DNA from: Tessaracoccus sp. OS52
GTDB taxonomy: Bacteria > Actinomycetota > Actinomycetes > Propionibacteriales > Propionibacteriaceae
Direction of reading: 5' to 3'
NCBI RefSeq assembly: GCF_020687685.1
Contig: NZ_JAJEWM010000001.1
Coordinates: forward strand, 1,178,001-1,242,000
Length of the DNA stretch: 64,000 bases
In this document: positions 57,700 to 64,000 of the stretch, in pieces
Numbering within the stretch: the stretch's first letter is position 1
How the letters are laid out: each line of letters opens with the position of its first letter
The notes under the pieces: model-generated
Seen by the model: only the letters and a program-made list of their open reading frames with translations
What the model was told of the DNA's origin: nothing
Databases searched by the model: none
Program-made: the position numbers and the translations under genes

Positions 57700-58538
57700 C
57701 GGACGTCGCCCCGGGTGAAGGGCGACCGGTCGGCGATGCCGGCCGCGTCGTCGGAGAGCACCAGCTCAAGGCCGCGTTCGTCGAGCCGACGATCCGCGGC
57801 CACCACCACGCTGTCCCCCGCGGTCAGCGCCCGGTCGTCGACGACTGCGTGGTCGTCGGTGTCGAAGGTGAGGCGTGCGGACAGCAGGGCCGCCTCACCC
57901 TGTTCGCGACGCAGCAGCCGGGCCGACTCGGCGTCGAGGTTGGTGGCCTGGACGGTCTCGGTGGCGCGTCCCACCCGGATGCCGGCGTCGGTCAGCAGCA
58001 TCTCGTAGAGGGAACGCGAGGCGAGCTGCTCGACGTCGAGTCGCTCCGCCACCGCCAGCGGCAGCAGGGAACTCTGCAGCACCAGCGGCTCACCGTCCAC
58101 CACCCGGAGCCGCACCAGCTCGAACGCCTCGGGGGACTCGAGCTGCATGCGTCGCTGCTCCAGCGGCGAGACCGTGATGGGCCCGTGGCCGAGCACCTTC
58201 GTCACCAGCTCACGGCCCGAGGCGCGGATCTGCTCCGCGAACGATGCGAGCGGTCCCATCGCCAGGCGGTAGGGCTGCATGCGGACGTAGGTGCCCTTGC
58301 CCTGCTCGGTGCTGACGAGCCCTTGTTCGGTCAGCGTCTGGAGCGCCTGCCGAACGGTCATGATGGTGACGCCGAAGCTCTCGGCGAGTTCCTTCTGGGA
58401 CGGCAGCGTGGCGCCCGGCTGCAGTTCCTGCTCGGTGATGGCCAGCGCGAGCGCCCGGGCGATGGCGACGTACTTGGGAAGGCCGTCGTCCCGGTTGAAG
58501 GAGATCCGCTGCGGTGACCAGGGCGTCGGCTCCGTCAT
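57696..58538 (-). CDS. GntR family (HutC subfamily) transcriptional regulator
   Basis: 280-residue regulator with an N-terminal winged helix (LPKYVAIARALALAITEQELQPG, LPSQKELAESFGVTIMTVRQAL, GLVSTEQGKGTYV) and a C-terminal UTRA effector domain (~95-250). HutC-type regulators usually sense a phosphorylated sugar or related metabolite. Being the second gene of the operon it very likely controls this promoter, where a matching operator-like site occurs. It overlaps the TrpA-like gene and the ATPase gene by 4 nt. Confidence 0.92.
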   Translation of the reverse strand: MTEPTPWSPQRISFNRDDGLPKYVAIARALALAITEQELQPGATLPSQKELAESFGVTIMTVRQALQTLTEQGLVSTEQGKGTYVRMQPYRLAMGPLASFAEQIRASGRELVTKVLGHGPITVSPLEQRRMQLESPEAFELVRLRVVDGEPLVLQSSLLPLAVAERLDVEQLASRSLYEMLLTDAGIRVGRATETVQATNLDAESARLLRREQGEAALLSARLTFDTDDHAVVDDRALTAGDSVVVAADRRLDERGLELVLSDDAAGIADRSPFTRGDVR

Positions 58539-59341
58539 GACCGGAGCTCCTCACGCCGCACCAGCGCGGGTGCCACCTCGTCCACCAGGAGCGCGACCTC
58601 TTCGGGACCGGCCTCGGCCGCCGCGACCAGCCGGGTTCCGATGATGATGCCGTCGGCTCCGGCGGCCATCAGCAGCGCGGCCTCGTCGAAACCGCGCACG
58701 CCGAATCCCACGGCCACGAAGTAGCGCTTGTCCCCCATGGCGTCCGCCAACTCGGTGAGCCGTTCGGCGGCCTTGTCCGGGTTGAACGCGCCCCCGGTGC
58801 GCAGGTCCGCGGACTGCAGATAGATCACGGGCTCCTCCAGTTCGCTGGCGGCCAGTCGGTCGAGGTCCTCCTGCAGGTGCAGGAAGATGAACGCCTCGAT
58901 GCCCCGTGGGCGGGCGCGCAGGGCCAGTTCGAGCTGTTCGGCCACCGTGGCCTGCGGCAGCAGGAAGGCGTCGATGTCGGCCGCCACCAGTGCGTCGAGG
59001 AACTGCTCGGCGCTGATGCGCTCGAAGAGTTCGGCGTATGCCATGGCGATGATGGTGTCGTCGGCTTCGCGGCGACCCGCGGCGGCCAGCGCCAGCGCGT
59101 CGTGGACGTCGCGCACCTGGGCCGAGGCCACCGTCGCTGCCTGCTGGATGCGCTCCCCGTCCAGCGCCGGCGCGGGGCCCGGCATGCTGACTTCCATGGC
59201 GTCGAGTCCCGCGTCGAAAGCGGCGCCGACGGCGGCGGTGAACCGCTCCCGGGTCGGGTAACCGGCAGGCAGGAAGCCCAGCAGGATGCCCCGCTTCTCC
59301 TGTGCGGCACGGTGGAGCCTTCGTCTCAGGCGGGTCAGCAT
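58535..59341 (-). CDS. TrpA-like TIM-barrel protein, first gene of a sugar operon
   Basis: 268-residue (beta/alpha)8 protein of the tryptophan synthase alpha-chain superfamily. LGFLPAGYPTRERFTAAVGAA, then AMEVSMPGPAPALDGERIQQA keep counterparts of the TrpA catalytic Glu (E50) and Asp (D61); the phosphate-binding end is VAVGFGVRGFDEAALLMAAGADGIIIGTRLV. There is no TrpB or other trp gene; instead it leads a sugar importer and kinase operon. A retro-aldol or isomerase reaction on a phosphorylated sugar is inferred. GAGGAG before the ATG. It overlaps the GntR start by 4 nt. Confidence 0.85.
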   Translation of the reverse strand: MLTRLRRRLHRAAQEKRGILLGFLPAGYPTRERFTAAVGAAFDAGLDAMEVSMPGPAPALDGERIQQAATVASAQVRDVHDALALAAAGRREADDTIIAMAYAELFERISAEQFLDALVAADIDAFLLPQATVAEQLELALRARPRGIEAFIFLHLQEDLDRLAASELEEPVIYLQSADLRTGGAFNPDKAAERLTELADAMGDKRYFVAVGFGVRGFDEAALLMAAGADGIIIGTRLVAAAEAGPEEVALLVDEVAPALVRREELRS

Positions 59342-59361
59342 TTCGCTCCTCGGCGAGCAGA

Positions 59362-59409
59362 GTTCTAGATGACTAGACCACCCTAACCACGCTCGGGCGG
59401 CTCTGGCAA
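59362..59409 (-). promoter_or_regulatory. Promoter and GntR/HutC-type operator of the sugar operon
   Basis: On the minus strand: -35 TTGCCA (59404-59409), 18-bp spacer, -10 TAGGGT (59380-59385), start near 59372. TCTAG and CTAGA (59364-59377, 4-nt spacer) form an inverted repeat flanked by GT and AC, similar to the GGTCTAGACC-type sites of HutC regulators such as DasR. It lies on the transcription start, so the operon's own GntR probably represses here. Confidence 0.6.
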
Positions 59410-59424
59410 GGCCTCAAGTGACTC

Positions 59425-60099
59425 TCAGCCGGCAGTGACCAGTTCGACGATGTGCGAGGCGTCCTCCGCAACGGCGAGCGCGCCCGCCCCGGCGAGTTCC
59501 GAAGCCGTGGCCACACCCGTGGTGACTCCCATCGGCCGCATCCCGGCGGCCAACGCCATCATCATGTCGCTCGTGGCATCGCCGACGTACCACGTCTGGC
59601 CGACGTCGGCGCCCAGCTTCTCCATCGCCAGCAGCGCGGAGTCGGGTGCCGGTTTGCCGTTCGCCACCTGGTCGGTGCCGACGAGCACGTCCACGAGGTC
59701 CCGGATGCCGATGCTGTCGAGGAGGTGTTCGGCGGAGTCGGTCCGCTTGGCGGTCACGACGGCGATCGCGTACCCGCGCTGCCTGAGCTCCGTCAGCATC
59801 TCGATGACGCCCGGCAGCAGGAGTTCCTCCCCGGCTGCCTCCACCCCCGGGAAGTAGCTGAGGCGGTAGTGCTCGCGCATCTGCGCTATGCGCTCATCGT
59901 CAAGGGGAAAGCCGGTCATGTCGCTCAGGGCGATCTCCAACGGCTGACCGATGTAGGAGCGGACCACGCCACGATCGATGTCGTCGAGGTGTGGCGTCAG
60001 GCTGGAGACCATGCTCTCCTCGATGAGGGTGACGCTGTCAGCGAGGGTGCCGTCGAGGTCGAAGACGACCGCACGCGTTTGGGAGGGTGAATCTGCCAT
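59425..60099 (-). CDS. HAD family phosphatase (phosphoglycolate phosphatase-like)
   Basis: 224-residue HAD-superfamily phosphatase with a helical cap (type C1). Catalytic motif I is VFDLDGTLADS, motif II AVVTAKRTDS, motif III lysine in KPAPDSALLAMEKLG, motif IV WYVGDATSDMMMALAAG. Similar to Gph/PpaX; possible substrates are phosphoglycolate, pyrophosphate or sugar phosphates. ATG 60099 is preceded by a leaderless -10 (TAAGTT, 60106-60111). It shares strand and promoter side with the sugar operon but is separated by that operon's promoter. Confidence 0.9.
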   Translation of the reverse strand: MADSPSQTRAVVFDLDGTLADSVTLIEESMVSSLTPHLDDIDRGVVRSYIGQPLEIALSDMTGFPLDDERIAQMREHYRLSYFPGVEAAGEELLLPGVIEMLTELRQRGYAIAVVTAKRTDSAEHLLDSIGIRDLVDVLVGTDQVANGKPAPDSALLAMEKLGADVGQTWYVGDATSDMMMALAAGMRPMGVTTGVATASELAGAGALAVAEDASHIVELVTAG

Positions 60100-60105
60100 G
60101 GGTGA

Positions 60106-60111
60106 GAACTT
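60106..60111 (-). promoter_or_regulatory. -10 element of a leaderless promoter (HAD phosphatase)
   Basis: On the minus strand TAAGTT is followed by 6 nt and the ATG at 60099. The element lies just beyond the stop of the upstream small gene. Confidence 0.45.
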
Positions 60112-60122
60112 ACCCGGGCCGG

Positions 60123-60314
60123 TCAGCTGGCTGCAGACGGTGCGCTCGCCCGCTCGCGCTGGACCTTGCGGTACGCGGTTCGGGCCTCGCGAAGATCCTC
60201 GTCCGACTGGACGAGGTACACGAGGCCGCAGTTCTGCGGTCCGTCGGCACCGGGGAAACAAAGCGTGCAGGGCTCACCGAGCCTGATGGGGCACTTGGCC
60301 TGGGCGACTGCCAT
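60123..60314 (-). CDS. Small four-cysteine conserved protein
   Basis: 63 residues with four cysteines (AKCPIRLGEPCTLCFPGADG, QNCGLVYLVQ) in a pattern C-x7-C-x2-C-x9-C, which could bind zinc or an iron-sulfur cluster, and a charged helical C terminus (DEDLREARTAYRKVQRERA). I recognise it as a short conserved actinobacterial family of unknown function. GAGGAGG at good distance before the ATG at 60314 makes it a confident gene despite its size. It ends 23 nt before the HAD gene. Confidence 0.82.
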   Translation of the reverse strand: MAVAQAKCPIRLGEPCTLCFPGADGPQNCGLVYLVQSDEDLREARTAYRKVQRERASAPSAAS

Positions 60315-60376
60315 GAATAGGCCTCCTCTGCCCGATATTCTACGCCTCCCTCAAGGGTGGTTCCGCCCACCGCCGG

Positions 60377-60949
60377 TCAGTGCAGGGCGTCGTCGGGGGC
60401 TGTCACTTCCCAGCCGGTGAAGGTCACCACCAGGCCCGCGCGGGTGGGTGCGCAGACCAACGGGCCGGCCTGGACGTCGAGCTCCGCACTGAACGGCAGC
60501 ACCCGGACCAGCCGGAACGGTTCCTGGCCCACCCGAGCGCGAATGGTGAGGGCGTCGTCGGCCCAGCTCGCCCTGATCGTGATCTCGTGTCCGTGCCAGT
60601 CCGGGACGGGGGCCAGTGACCAGTCGGAGTACTCGTCGGTCACCACGGCGCCGAGCTGGAGGACACCGTCGGAGAACTCGACGCCGGCCTTCACCCAGCG
60701 CTTCTCGGACGCGCGCAGGAAGATGCCTGCCTGGTCGAACTGCTCAGTGAAGTCGCCCGAGAAGCTGACCTGCACTGCGTTGCCATGCGCGAGGTCCGCC
60801 AGGAGCGCGTGTTCGGAGTCATGGATGAAGCCGTAGGAGGTGAGCCGCCACGCATCAGAGCCCTCGACGGCGGTGACCCGCAGGCCCGATTCGGTCCTCT
60901 CCACGGCAGCGGGTTGGTGGGTCCAGGTTCCGCGGAAATCGTCGGTCAT
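60377..60949 (-). CDS. DUF1349 concanavalin-like domain protein
   Basis: 190-residue beta-sandwich protein of the DUF1349 family. Typical segments are VSFSGDFTEQFDQAGIFLRASEKRWVKAGVEFSDG, LGAVVTDEYSDWSLAPVP, and VRVLPFSAELDVQAGPLVCAPTRAGLVVTFTGWEV. Such proteins resemble laminin-G/lectin folds, but no ligand is known. No signal peptide. TAGCTT (60956-60961) 6 nt upstream suggests a leaderless mRNA. Confidence 0.88.
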   Translation of the reverse strand: MTDDFRGTWTHQPAAVERTESGLRVTAVEGSDAWRLTSYGFIHDSEHALLADLAHGNAVQVSFSGDFTEQFDQAGIFLRASEKRWVKAGVEFSDGVLQLGAVVTDEYSDWSLAPVPDWHGHEITIRASWADDALTIRARVGQEPFRLVRVLPFSAELDVQAGPLVCAPTRAGLVVTFTGWEVTAPDDALH

Positions 60950-60955
60950 GCTGTG

Positions 60956-60961
60956 AAGCTA
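60956..60961 (-). promoter_or_regulatory. -10 element of a leaderless promoter (DUF1349 gene)
   Basis: On the minus strand TAGCTT is followed by 6 nt and the ATG at 60949. Confidence 0.45.
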
Positions 60962-60977
60962 GGGCGCCCACGGAGAA

Positions 60978-61006
60978 GTGTCAAGACGTTCAGCCGAGGG
61001 TAGGAT
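60978..61006 (+). promoter_or_regulatory. Promoter of the SMR operon
   Basis: -35 GTGTCA (60978-60983), exactly 17 bp, -10 TAGGAT (61001-61006). Transcription would start near 61013 and include the riboswitch in an ~80-nt leader. Confidence 0.6.
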
Positions 61007-61032
61007 GGCGGCGGAGTCCGGCGCCCGGATTC

Positions 61033-61074
61033 GCGGACGAGGGAGCAGTACCCGCACCACGACAAGACTGACTC
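61033..61074 (+). ncRNA. Guanidine-III (ykkC-III) riboswitch
   Basis: The leader matches the compact guanidine-III class: GCGG (61033-61036) pairs with CCGC (61052-61055); the conserved ACGAGG and GTACCC segments sit between; GACAAGAC (61061-61068) follows. The pseudoknot helix is formed by GAGCA (61043-61047) with TGACTC (61069-61074), 5 pairs with one bulged A. Base identities of this helix differ from the T. fusca example while pairing is kept. The 3' strand could also pair with GAGT at 61083-61086, within the Shine-Dalgarno, so translational control is likely. The genes downstream are SMR exporters, as expected. Confidence 0.85.
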
Positions 61075-61094
61075 ATAACAAGGAGTGACTCGTC

Positions 61095-61409
61095 ATGGCG
61101 TGGATCGTACTCATCATCTCCGGAGCACTGGAGGCCGTCTGGGCCGGAGCTCTGTCCGCCTCCAAGGGCTTCAAACGGCTGCGGCCCACCCTTTTGTTCC
61201 TGGGCGCGTCCGCCCTGAGCATGGCTGGGCTGGCGTGGGCCATGCTCTGGCTGCCCACCGGCACCGCCTACGCCGTGTGGGTGGGGATCGGAGCCTCGCT
61301 CACGGTGGTCTGGGGAATCGTCTCCGGCCAGGAGCGAGCCACCCTTGCCCGGGTCGCGCTGCTGGTGCTGCTCGTTGCCTGCGTCATCGGTCTCAAGCAG
61401 GTGAGCTGA
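61095..61409 (+). CDS. SMR transporter subunit, guanidinium exporter type (first of pair)
   Basis: 104-residue four-helix small multidrug resistance protein. The helix 1 glutamate lies in ISGALEAVWAGAL (E14), and the Gdx-like GTAYAVWVGIGASLTVVWG is in helix 3. Guanidinium exporters (Gdx/SugE/YkkCD) use this glutamate to exchange guanidinium for protons. The guanidine riboswitch 20 nt upstream makes guanidinium the probable substrate. AAGGAG (61080-61085) lies before the ATG. One base separates it from the second gene. Confidence 0.92.
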   Translation: MAWIVLIISGALEAVWAGALSASKGFKRLRPTLLFLGASALSMAGLAWAMLWLPTGTAYAVWVGIGASLTVVWGIVSGQERATLARVALLVLLVACVIGLKQVS

Positions 61410-61410
61410 C

Positions 61411-61818
61411 GTGGCGTGGCTCGTGCTCGTCATCAGTGCGGTTTTCGAGGCCGTGTGGGCCACCGCGCTCGGCAGATCCGAGGGTTTCACCGAGCTGTGG
61501 CCCACGGTGGTGTTCCTGGTCGCACTCACGCTCAGCATGCTTGGTCTCGGTTGGGCGACGAAGTCCATTTCCATCGGCACCGCCTACGCGGTGTGGACCG
61601 GCGTCGGTGCTGCCCTCACAGTGGCGTGGGCCATGCTCACCGGGACCGAGGCGGCCAGCTTGCCGAAACTCGTCTTCATCGGCGGGATCATCGCAGCCGT
61701 CATCGGACTCAAGCTCGTGTCCACTGCCGAGGAAGCCCCGCCTCCGGTCAAGCCTGCGCCGGGTCGACGACCCTGGCCCCCTTCACATGGACGTGCTCCG
61801 GGACCCCGACGAGGGTGA
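61411..61818 (+). CDS. SMR transporter subunit, guanidinium exporter type (second of pair)
   Basis: 135-residue SMR protein with E14 in ISAVFEAVWATAL and GTAYAVWTGVGAALTVAWA in helix 3. The membrane part ends near residue 105; a Pro/Arg-rich tail of ~30 residues follows and overlaps the 3' end of the convergent debranching gene by 71 bp. Two adjacent SMR genes suggest an obligate heterodimer with fixed opposite topologies, as in YkkC/YkkD; that is inference. It starts at GTG one base after the first stop. Confidence 0.9.
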   Translation: MAWLVLVISAVFEAVWATALGRSEGFTELWPTVVFLVALTLSMLGLGWATKSISIGTAYAVWTGVGAALTVAWAMLTGTEAASLPKLVFIGGIIAAVIGLKLVSTAEEAPPPVKPAPGRRPWPPSHGRAPGPRRG

Positions 61819-63916
61819 CCTCCTGGGTGTTCGCCAGCAGGGTGACCTCGTCAGCGCCCAACGGGCTGCTGGACATCGCGACGGAGCCGATCAGTGCCGG
61901 GACCGGCTCGACGTGCACGGTGTTTCGCGTCAGGTCCGCTTCGAGGCCTAAGGCGATCCGCAGCATCTCGAAGGGCACGGCGGCGGCCCACGCCTGGGGC
62001 GAGCACGACGTCGGGTACGGAATCGGGACAGCCTTGTCATCGCGGCCAAAACCGCAGAACAGCTCCGGGAGACGGCCATCGAACGCCTCCAGGGCGTCAA
62101 GCAGCCCGCTCACCACTTGCATCGCCGCGTCCTTGTGGCCGTACTTCGCCATTCCCGAGGCGCCGATGATGGTGTCATGGGGCCAGACCGAACCGTCGTG
62201 GTAGCTGGCCGGGTTGTAGCGCAGCGAGTGCGACGACAGGGTGCGGATGCCGAACCCCGTGAACATGTCCGGGGCGCTGAGCCGCGCCACCACGCGATCC
62301 GCCACGCCGTCGTCGACGATGCCGGTCCACAGGCAGTGGCCGATATTTGACGTGATCGACTTCATCGGCCGTTTCCGGGCGTCGAGGCCCAGTGCGTAGA
62401 ACCCCTCGTCCTCCATCCAGAAGGCCTCGTGGAACCGGGCCTTCAGCGTGGCGGCCCGGGCCCGCAGTTCGTCGGCTCGCGCGCTGTCACCCGTCAGGGC
62501 CTGCTCGAGGTCCGCGGCTGCCAGCAAGGCGGCGTAGGTGTAGCCCTGAACCTCGGCCAGGGCGATGGGTGGGGAGGCGAGCGTGCCGTCGCGGTGCACC
62601 ATCGAGTCGGCGCTGTCCTTCCAGCCCTGGTTCAGCAGTCCGCGATCGCTGGAGCGCTGGTACTCGACGAACCCGTCGCCGTCGAAGTCACCGTACTTGC
62701 CGATCCAGGCGACGGCCGCGTCCACGGCCGGCTTGAGGCCCTGCAGTTCCTCGGTGGAGGCGCCGGCTCGCAGCGCCATGCCCACCAGCATCACGAACAG
62801 CGGCGTCGAGTCGATGGAACCGTAGTAGACCTTCTCGCCGCCGAGCGCGAGCGACGCATCCGTTCCGAGGCGTACCTCGTGGAGGATACGGCCCGGTTGT
62901 TCCTCGCTCATCGGGTTCTCCGCGCGACCCTGCAGACGGGCCAGCGTTCGCAGCGTTCCCATCGCCAGCCTGGGCGCGAACGGCATCAGCATGGCGGAGG
63001 TGAGCAGTGAGTCCCGGCCGAACAGCGCCATGAACCACGGGGCCCCGGCTGCGACGACGTCGTCGTCTGGATGGTCGGCATCCCAGATCCGCAGCGCGCC
63101 GAGATCCCGGAGGCTGGTGCGGACGGCATCTGCCAGCACACTGTTGGCGACCGTGACCGATGCGGCGTGCTGCCGCCAGTCCTTCATCCGGAGCGCCGGC
63201 CGGGCGGAGTCAAGCGGGTGGTCCAGCGGGAAGGAGGTCTGCAGTTCACTGCCCTCGACGGAGGTGCTGACCTGGACGCTCACCTCCCAGCTCCCGCGGG
63301 GCGGCACGACAACCTGGAACAGCAGTGCCCCCGGCACCGCCGTGGCGCCGTTCGCCTTGACCCGCACGGTGCGCCGCTGCGACGCTCCGGAGCGCAGTGT
63401 CAGTACGAGTTCGTGCTGCCCCGCCTCGGAGTCGACCTGCAGGAGCCGTTGGTAACGGCGTTCCTTGACCTCGAACAGGTCGGCGAAGTCGCTCTCGACC
63501 GCGAGGCTGATGTCCAGGCCGGCTGCCTCGGCACCCTGGTTGCGAATCGTGATGTCCTCACGCATGCCCATGCCGACCATGCGGTGTCGTTCCACGATCA
63601 GTGTGGGCTCGATGTATCCCGGGCGGGCGGGCAGCCGGCCGACGAATAGACAGTCATAGGGTTCGGCCGGGATGAAGCCCAGCGGCTCCACCTCCTTGCC
63701 GTCCACGCGGAGGTGCCACTTGGAGATGACCCGCGTGTCGTGCACGAACAAGCCGTCGCTGTTGTGCGGCGAGATGTCGGCGTTGGTCTCGGAGACGCAG
63801 AAGGTGGATCCCTCCACGACCGTCACCGAAGTGTGGGGCTGGAACACCGTGTTGATCCCCCGTGGCCGGGTCACGTCACCGTCGATGTGGGCGTGGGTCA
63901 GGTTGGTATCTGTCAT
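61748..63916 (-). CDS. Glycogen debranching-type amylo-alpha-1,6-glucosidase
   Basis: 722-residue protein with an N-terminal beta-sandwich GDE domain (~15-220: FCVSETNADISPHNSDGLFVHDTRVISKWHLRVDG) and a C-terminal (alpha/alpha)6 barrel (~270-690: APWFMALFGRDSLLTSAM, VEYQRSSDRGLLNQGWKDSADSM, HDGSVWPHDTIIGASGMAKYG, LPELFCGFGR). These match the GDE_N_bis/GDE_C group (GH133-like). It may remove alpha-1,6 branches from glycogen or act on another alpha-glucan; no secretion signal. ATG 63916 is preceded by AGAGG. It converges on the SMR operon with overlap. Confidence 0.9.
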   Translation of the reverse strand: MTDTNLTHAHIDGDVTRPRGINTVFQPHTSVTVVEGSTFCVSETNADISPHNSDGLFVHDTRVISKWHLRVDGKEVEPLGFIPAEPYDCLFVGRLPARPGYIEPTLIVERHRMVGMGMREDITIRNQGAEAAGLDISLAVESDFADLFEVKERRYQRLLQVDSEAGQHELVLTLRSGASQRRTVRVKANGATAVPGALLFQVVVPPRGSWEVSVQVSTSVEGSELQTSFPLDHPLDSARPALRMKDWRQHAASVTVANSVLADAVRTSLRDLGALRIWDADHPDDDVVAAGAPWFMALFGRDSLLTSAMLMPFAPRLAMGTLRTLARLQGRAENPMSEEQPGRILHEVRLGTDASLALGGEKVYYGSIDSTPLFVMLVGMALRAGASTEELQGLKPAVDAAVAWIGKYGDFDGDGFVEYQRSSDRGLLNQGWKDSADSMVHRDGTLASPPIALAEVQGYTYAALLAAADLEQALTGDSARADELRARAATLKARFHEAFWMEDEGFYALGLDARKRPMKSITSNIGHCLWTGIVDDGVADRVVARLSAPDMFTGFGIRTLSSHSLRYNPASYHDGSVWPHDTIIGASGMAKYGHKDAAMQVVSGLLDALEAFDGRLPELFCGFGRDDKAVPIPYPTSCSPQAWAAAVPFEMLRIALGLEADLTRNTVHVEPVPALIGSVAMSSSPLGADEVTLLANTQEVTLVGVPEHVHVKGARVVDPAQA

Positions 63917-63926
63917 TGCACAACCT

Positions 63927-63980
63927 CTGTAACGATGTTCGGTCAAATTCCTTGGACGTGGAAGTTACAGTTCGATTGTA
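63927..63980 (-). promoter_or_regulatory. Promoter region of the debranching gene with a spaced inverted repeat
   Basis: CTGTAAC (63927-63933) and GTTACAG (63964-63970) form a perfect 7-bp inverted repeat 30 nt apart. On the minus strand a good -10, TACAAT, is at 63975-63980; its -35 would straddle or pass the window edge. The repeat could be two half-sites for a regulator downstream of the start. Confidence 0.4.
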
Positions 63981-64000
63981 GGGTCGGGCTCCAAGGCGGA

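Overview
The window is high-GC DNA from an Actinomycetota bacterium. RbpA, split Lnt and polyprenol-phosphate-mannose synthase genes, a Pol-PE-Lig LigD, sugar ABC importers without their own ATPase, a PHO box and many leaderless genes all fit that phylum. The gene mix and one C-terminal secreted module suggest Propionibacteriales, probably Propionibacteriaceae; this is inference, since no rRNA is present. I see no tRNA, rRNA, CRISPR array, phage or intact insertion sequence.

Layout. 0.1-4.3 kb holds housekeeping genes (YggS, DUF488, DedA, a small membrane protein, DUF1846). 4.3-10.7 kb is one very large secreted alpha-amylase/pullulanase. 10.7-14.1 kb has a YihY/BrkB membrane protein, an intracellular GH10 glycosidase and a DHFR-like protein. 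14.1-17.6 kb is a damaged Tad pilus locus: a CpaF tail behind a short leaderless ORF, then intact TadB, TadC and prepilin peptidase. 17.6-33.3 kb is mixed metabolism and repair: flavoprotein, two GNATs, PhoX behind a PHO box, LigD, IlvD, phosphatase, cupin, Lpd, an HTH-MurA fusion, PdxY, GDPD and RbpA. 33.3-37 kb is lipoprotein/mannolipid maturation (FxsA, Ppm, Lnt) plus a 5'-3' exonuclease. 37-41 kb is methionine biosynthesis (MetW, MetX, MetY) with a VIT1/CCC1 transporter, followed by NhaA.

42.3-52.1 kb is a beta-1,4-galactan utilisation locus: LacI regulator, GH42 beta-galactosidase, binding protein, two permeases and a secreted GH53 galactanase with a CBM61-like domain. The galactanase would cut galactan outside the cell, the importer would take up galacto-oligosaccharides using an ATPase encoded elsewhere, and GH42 would hydrolyse them inside. 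The galactanase and the amylopullulanase end in the same 136-residue module, itself an internal duplication.

52.8-59.3 kb is a tightly overlapping sugar operon: TrpA-like TIM barrel, HutC-type GntR, RbsA-like ATPase, RbsC-like permease, FGGY kinase and binding protein. Its substrate is unknown, and the TrpA-like enzyme without TrpB is the strongest candidate here for an undescribed pathway. 59.4-64 kb holds a HAD phosphatase, a tiny cysteine-rich protein, a DUF1349 protein, a guanidine-III riboswitch driving two SMR genes, and a glycogen-debranching-type enzyme cut off upstream by the window edge.

Regulation. At least fourteen genes have a TANNNT-like hexamer 6-8 nt before the start codon and no Shine-Dalgarno sequence, so leaderless transcription is common. 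I used this pattern to choose several starts.
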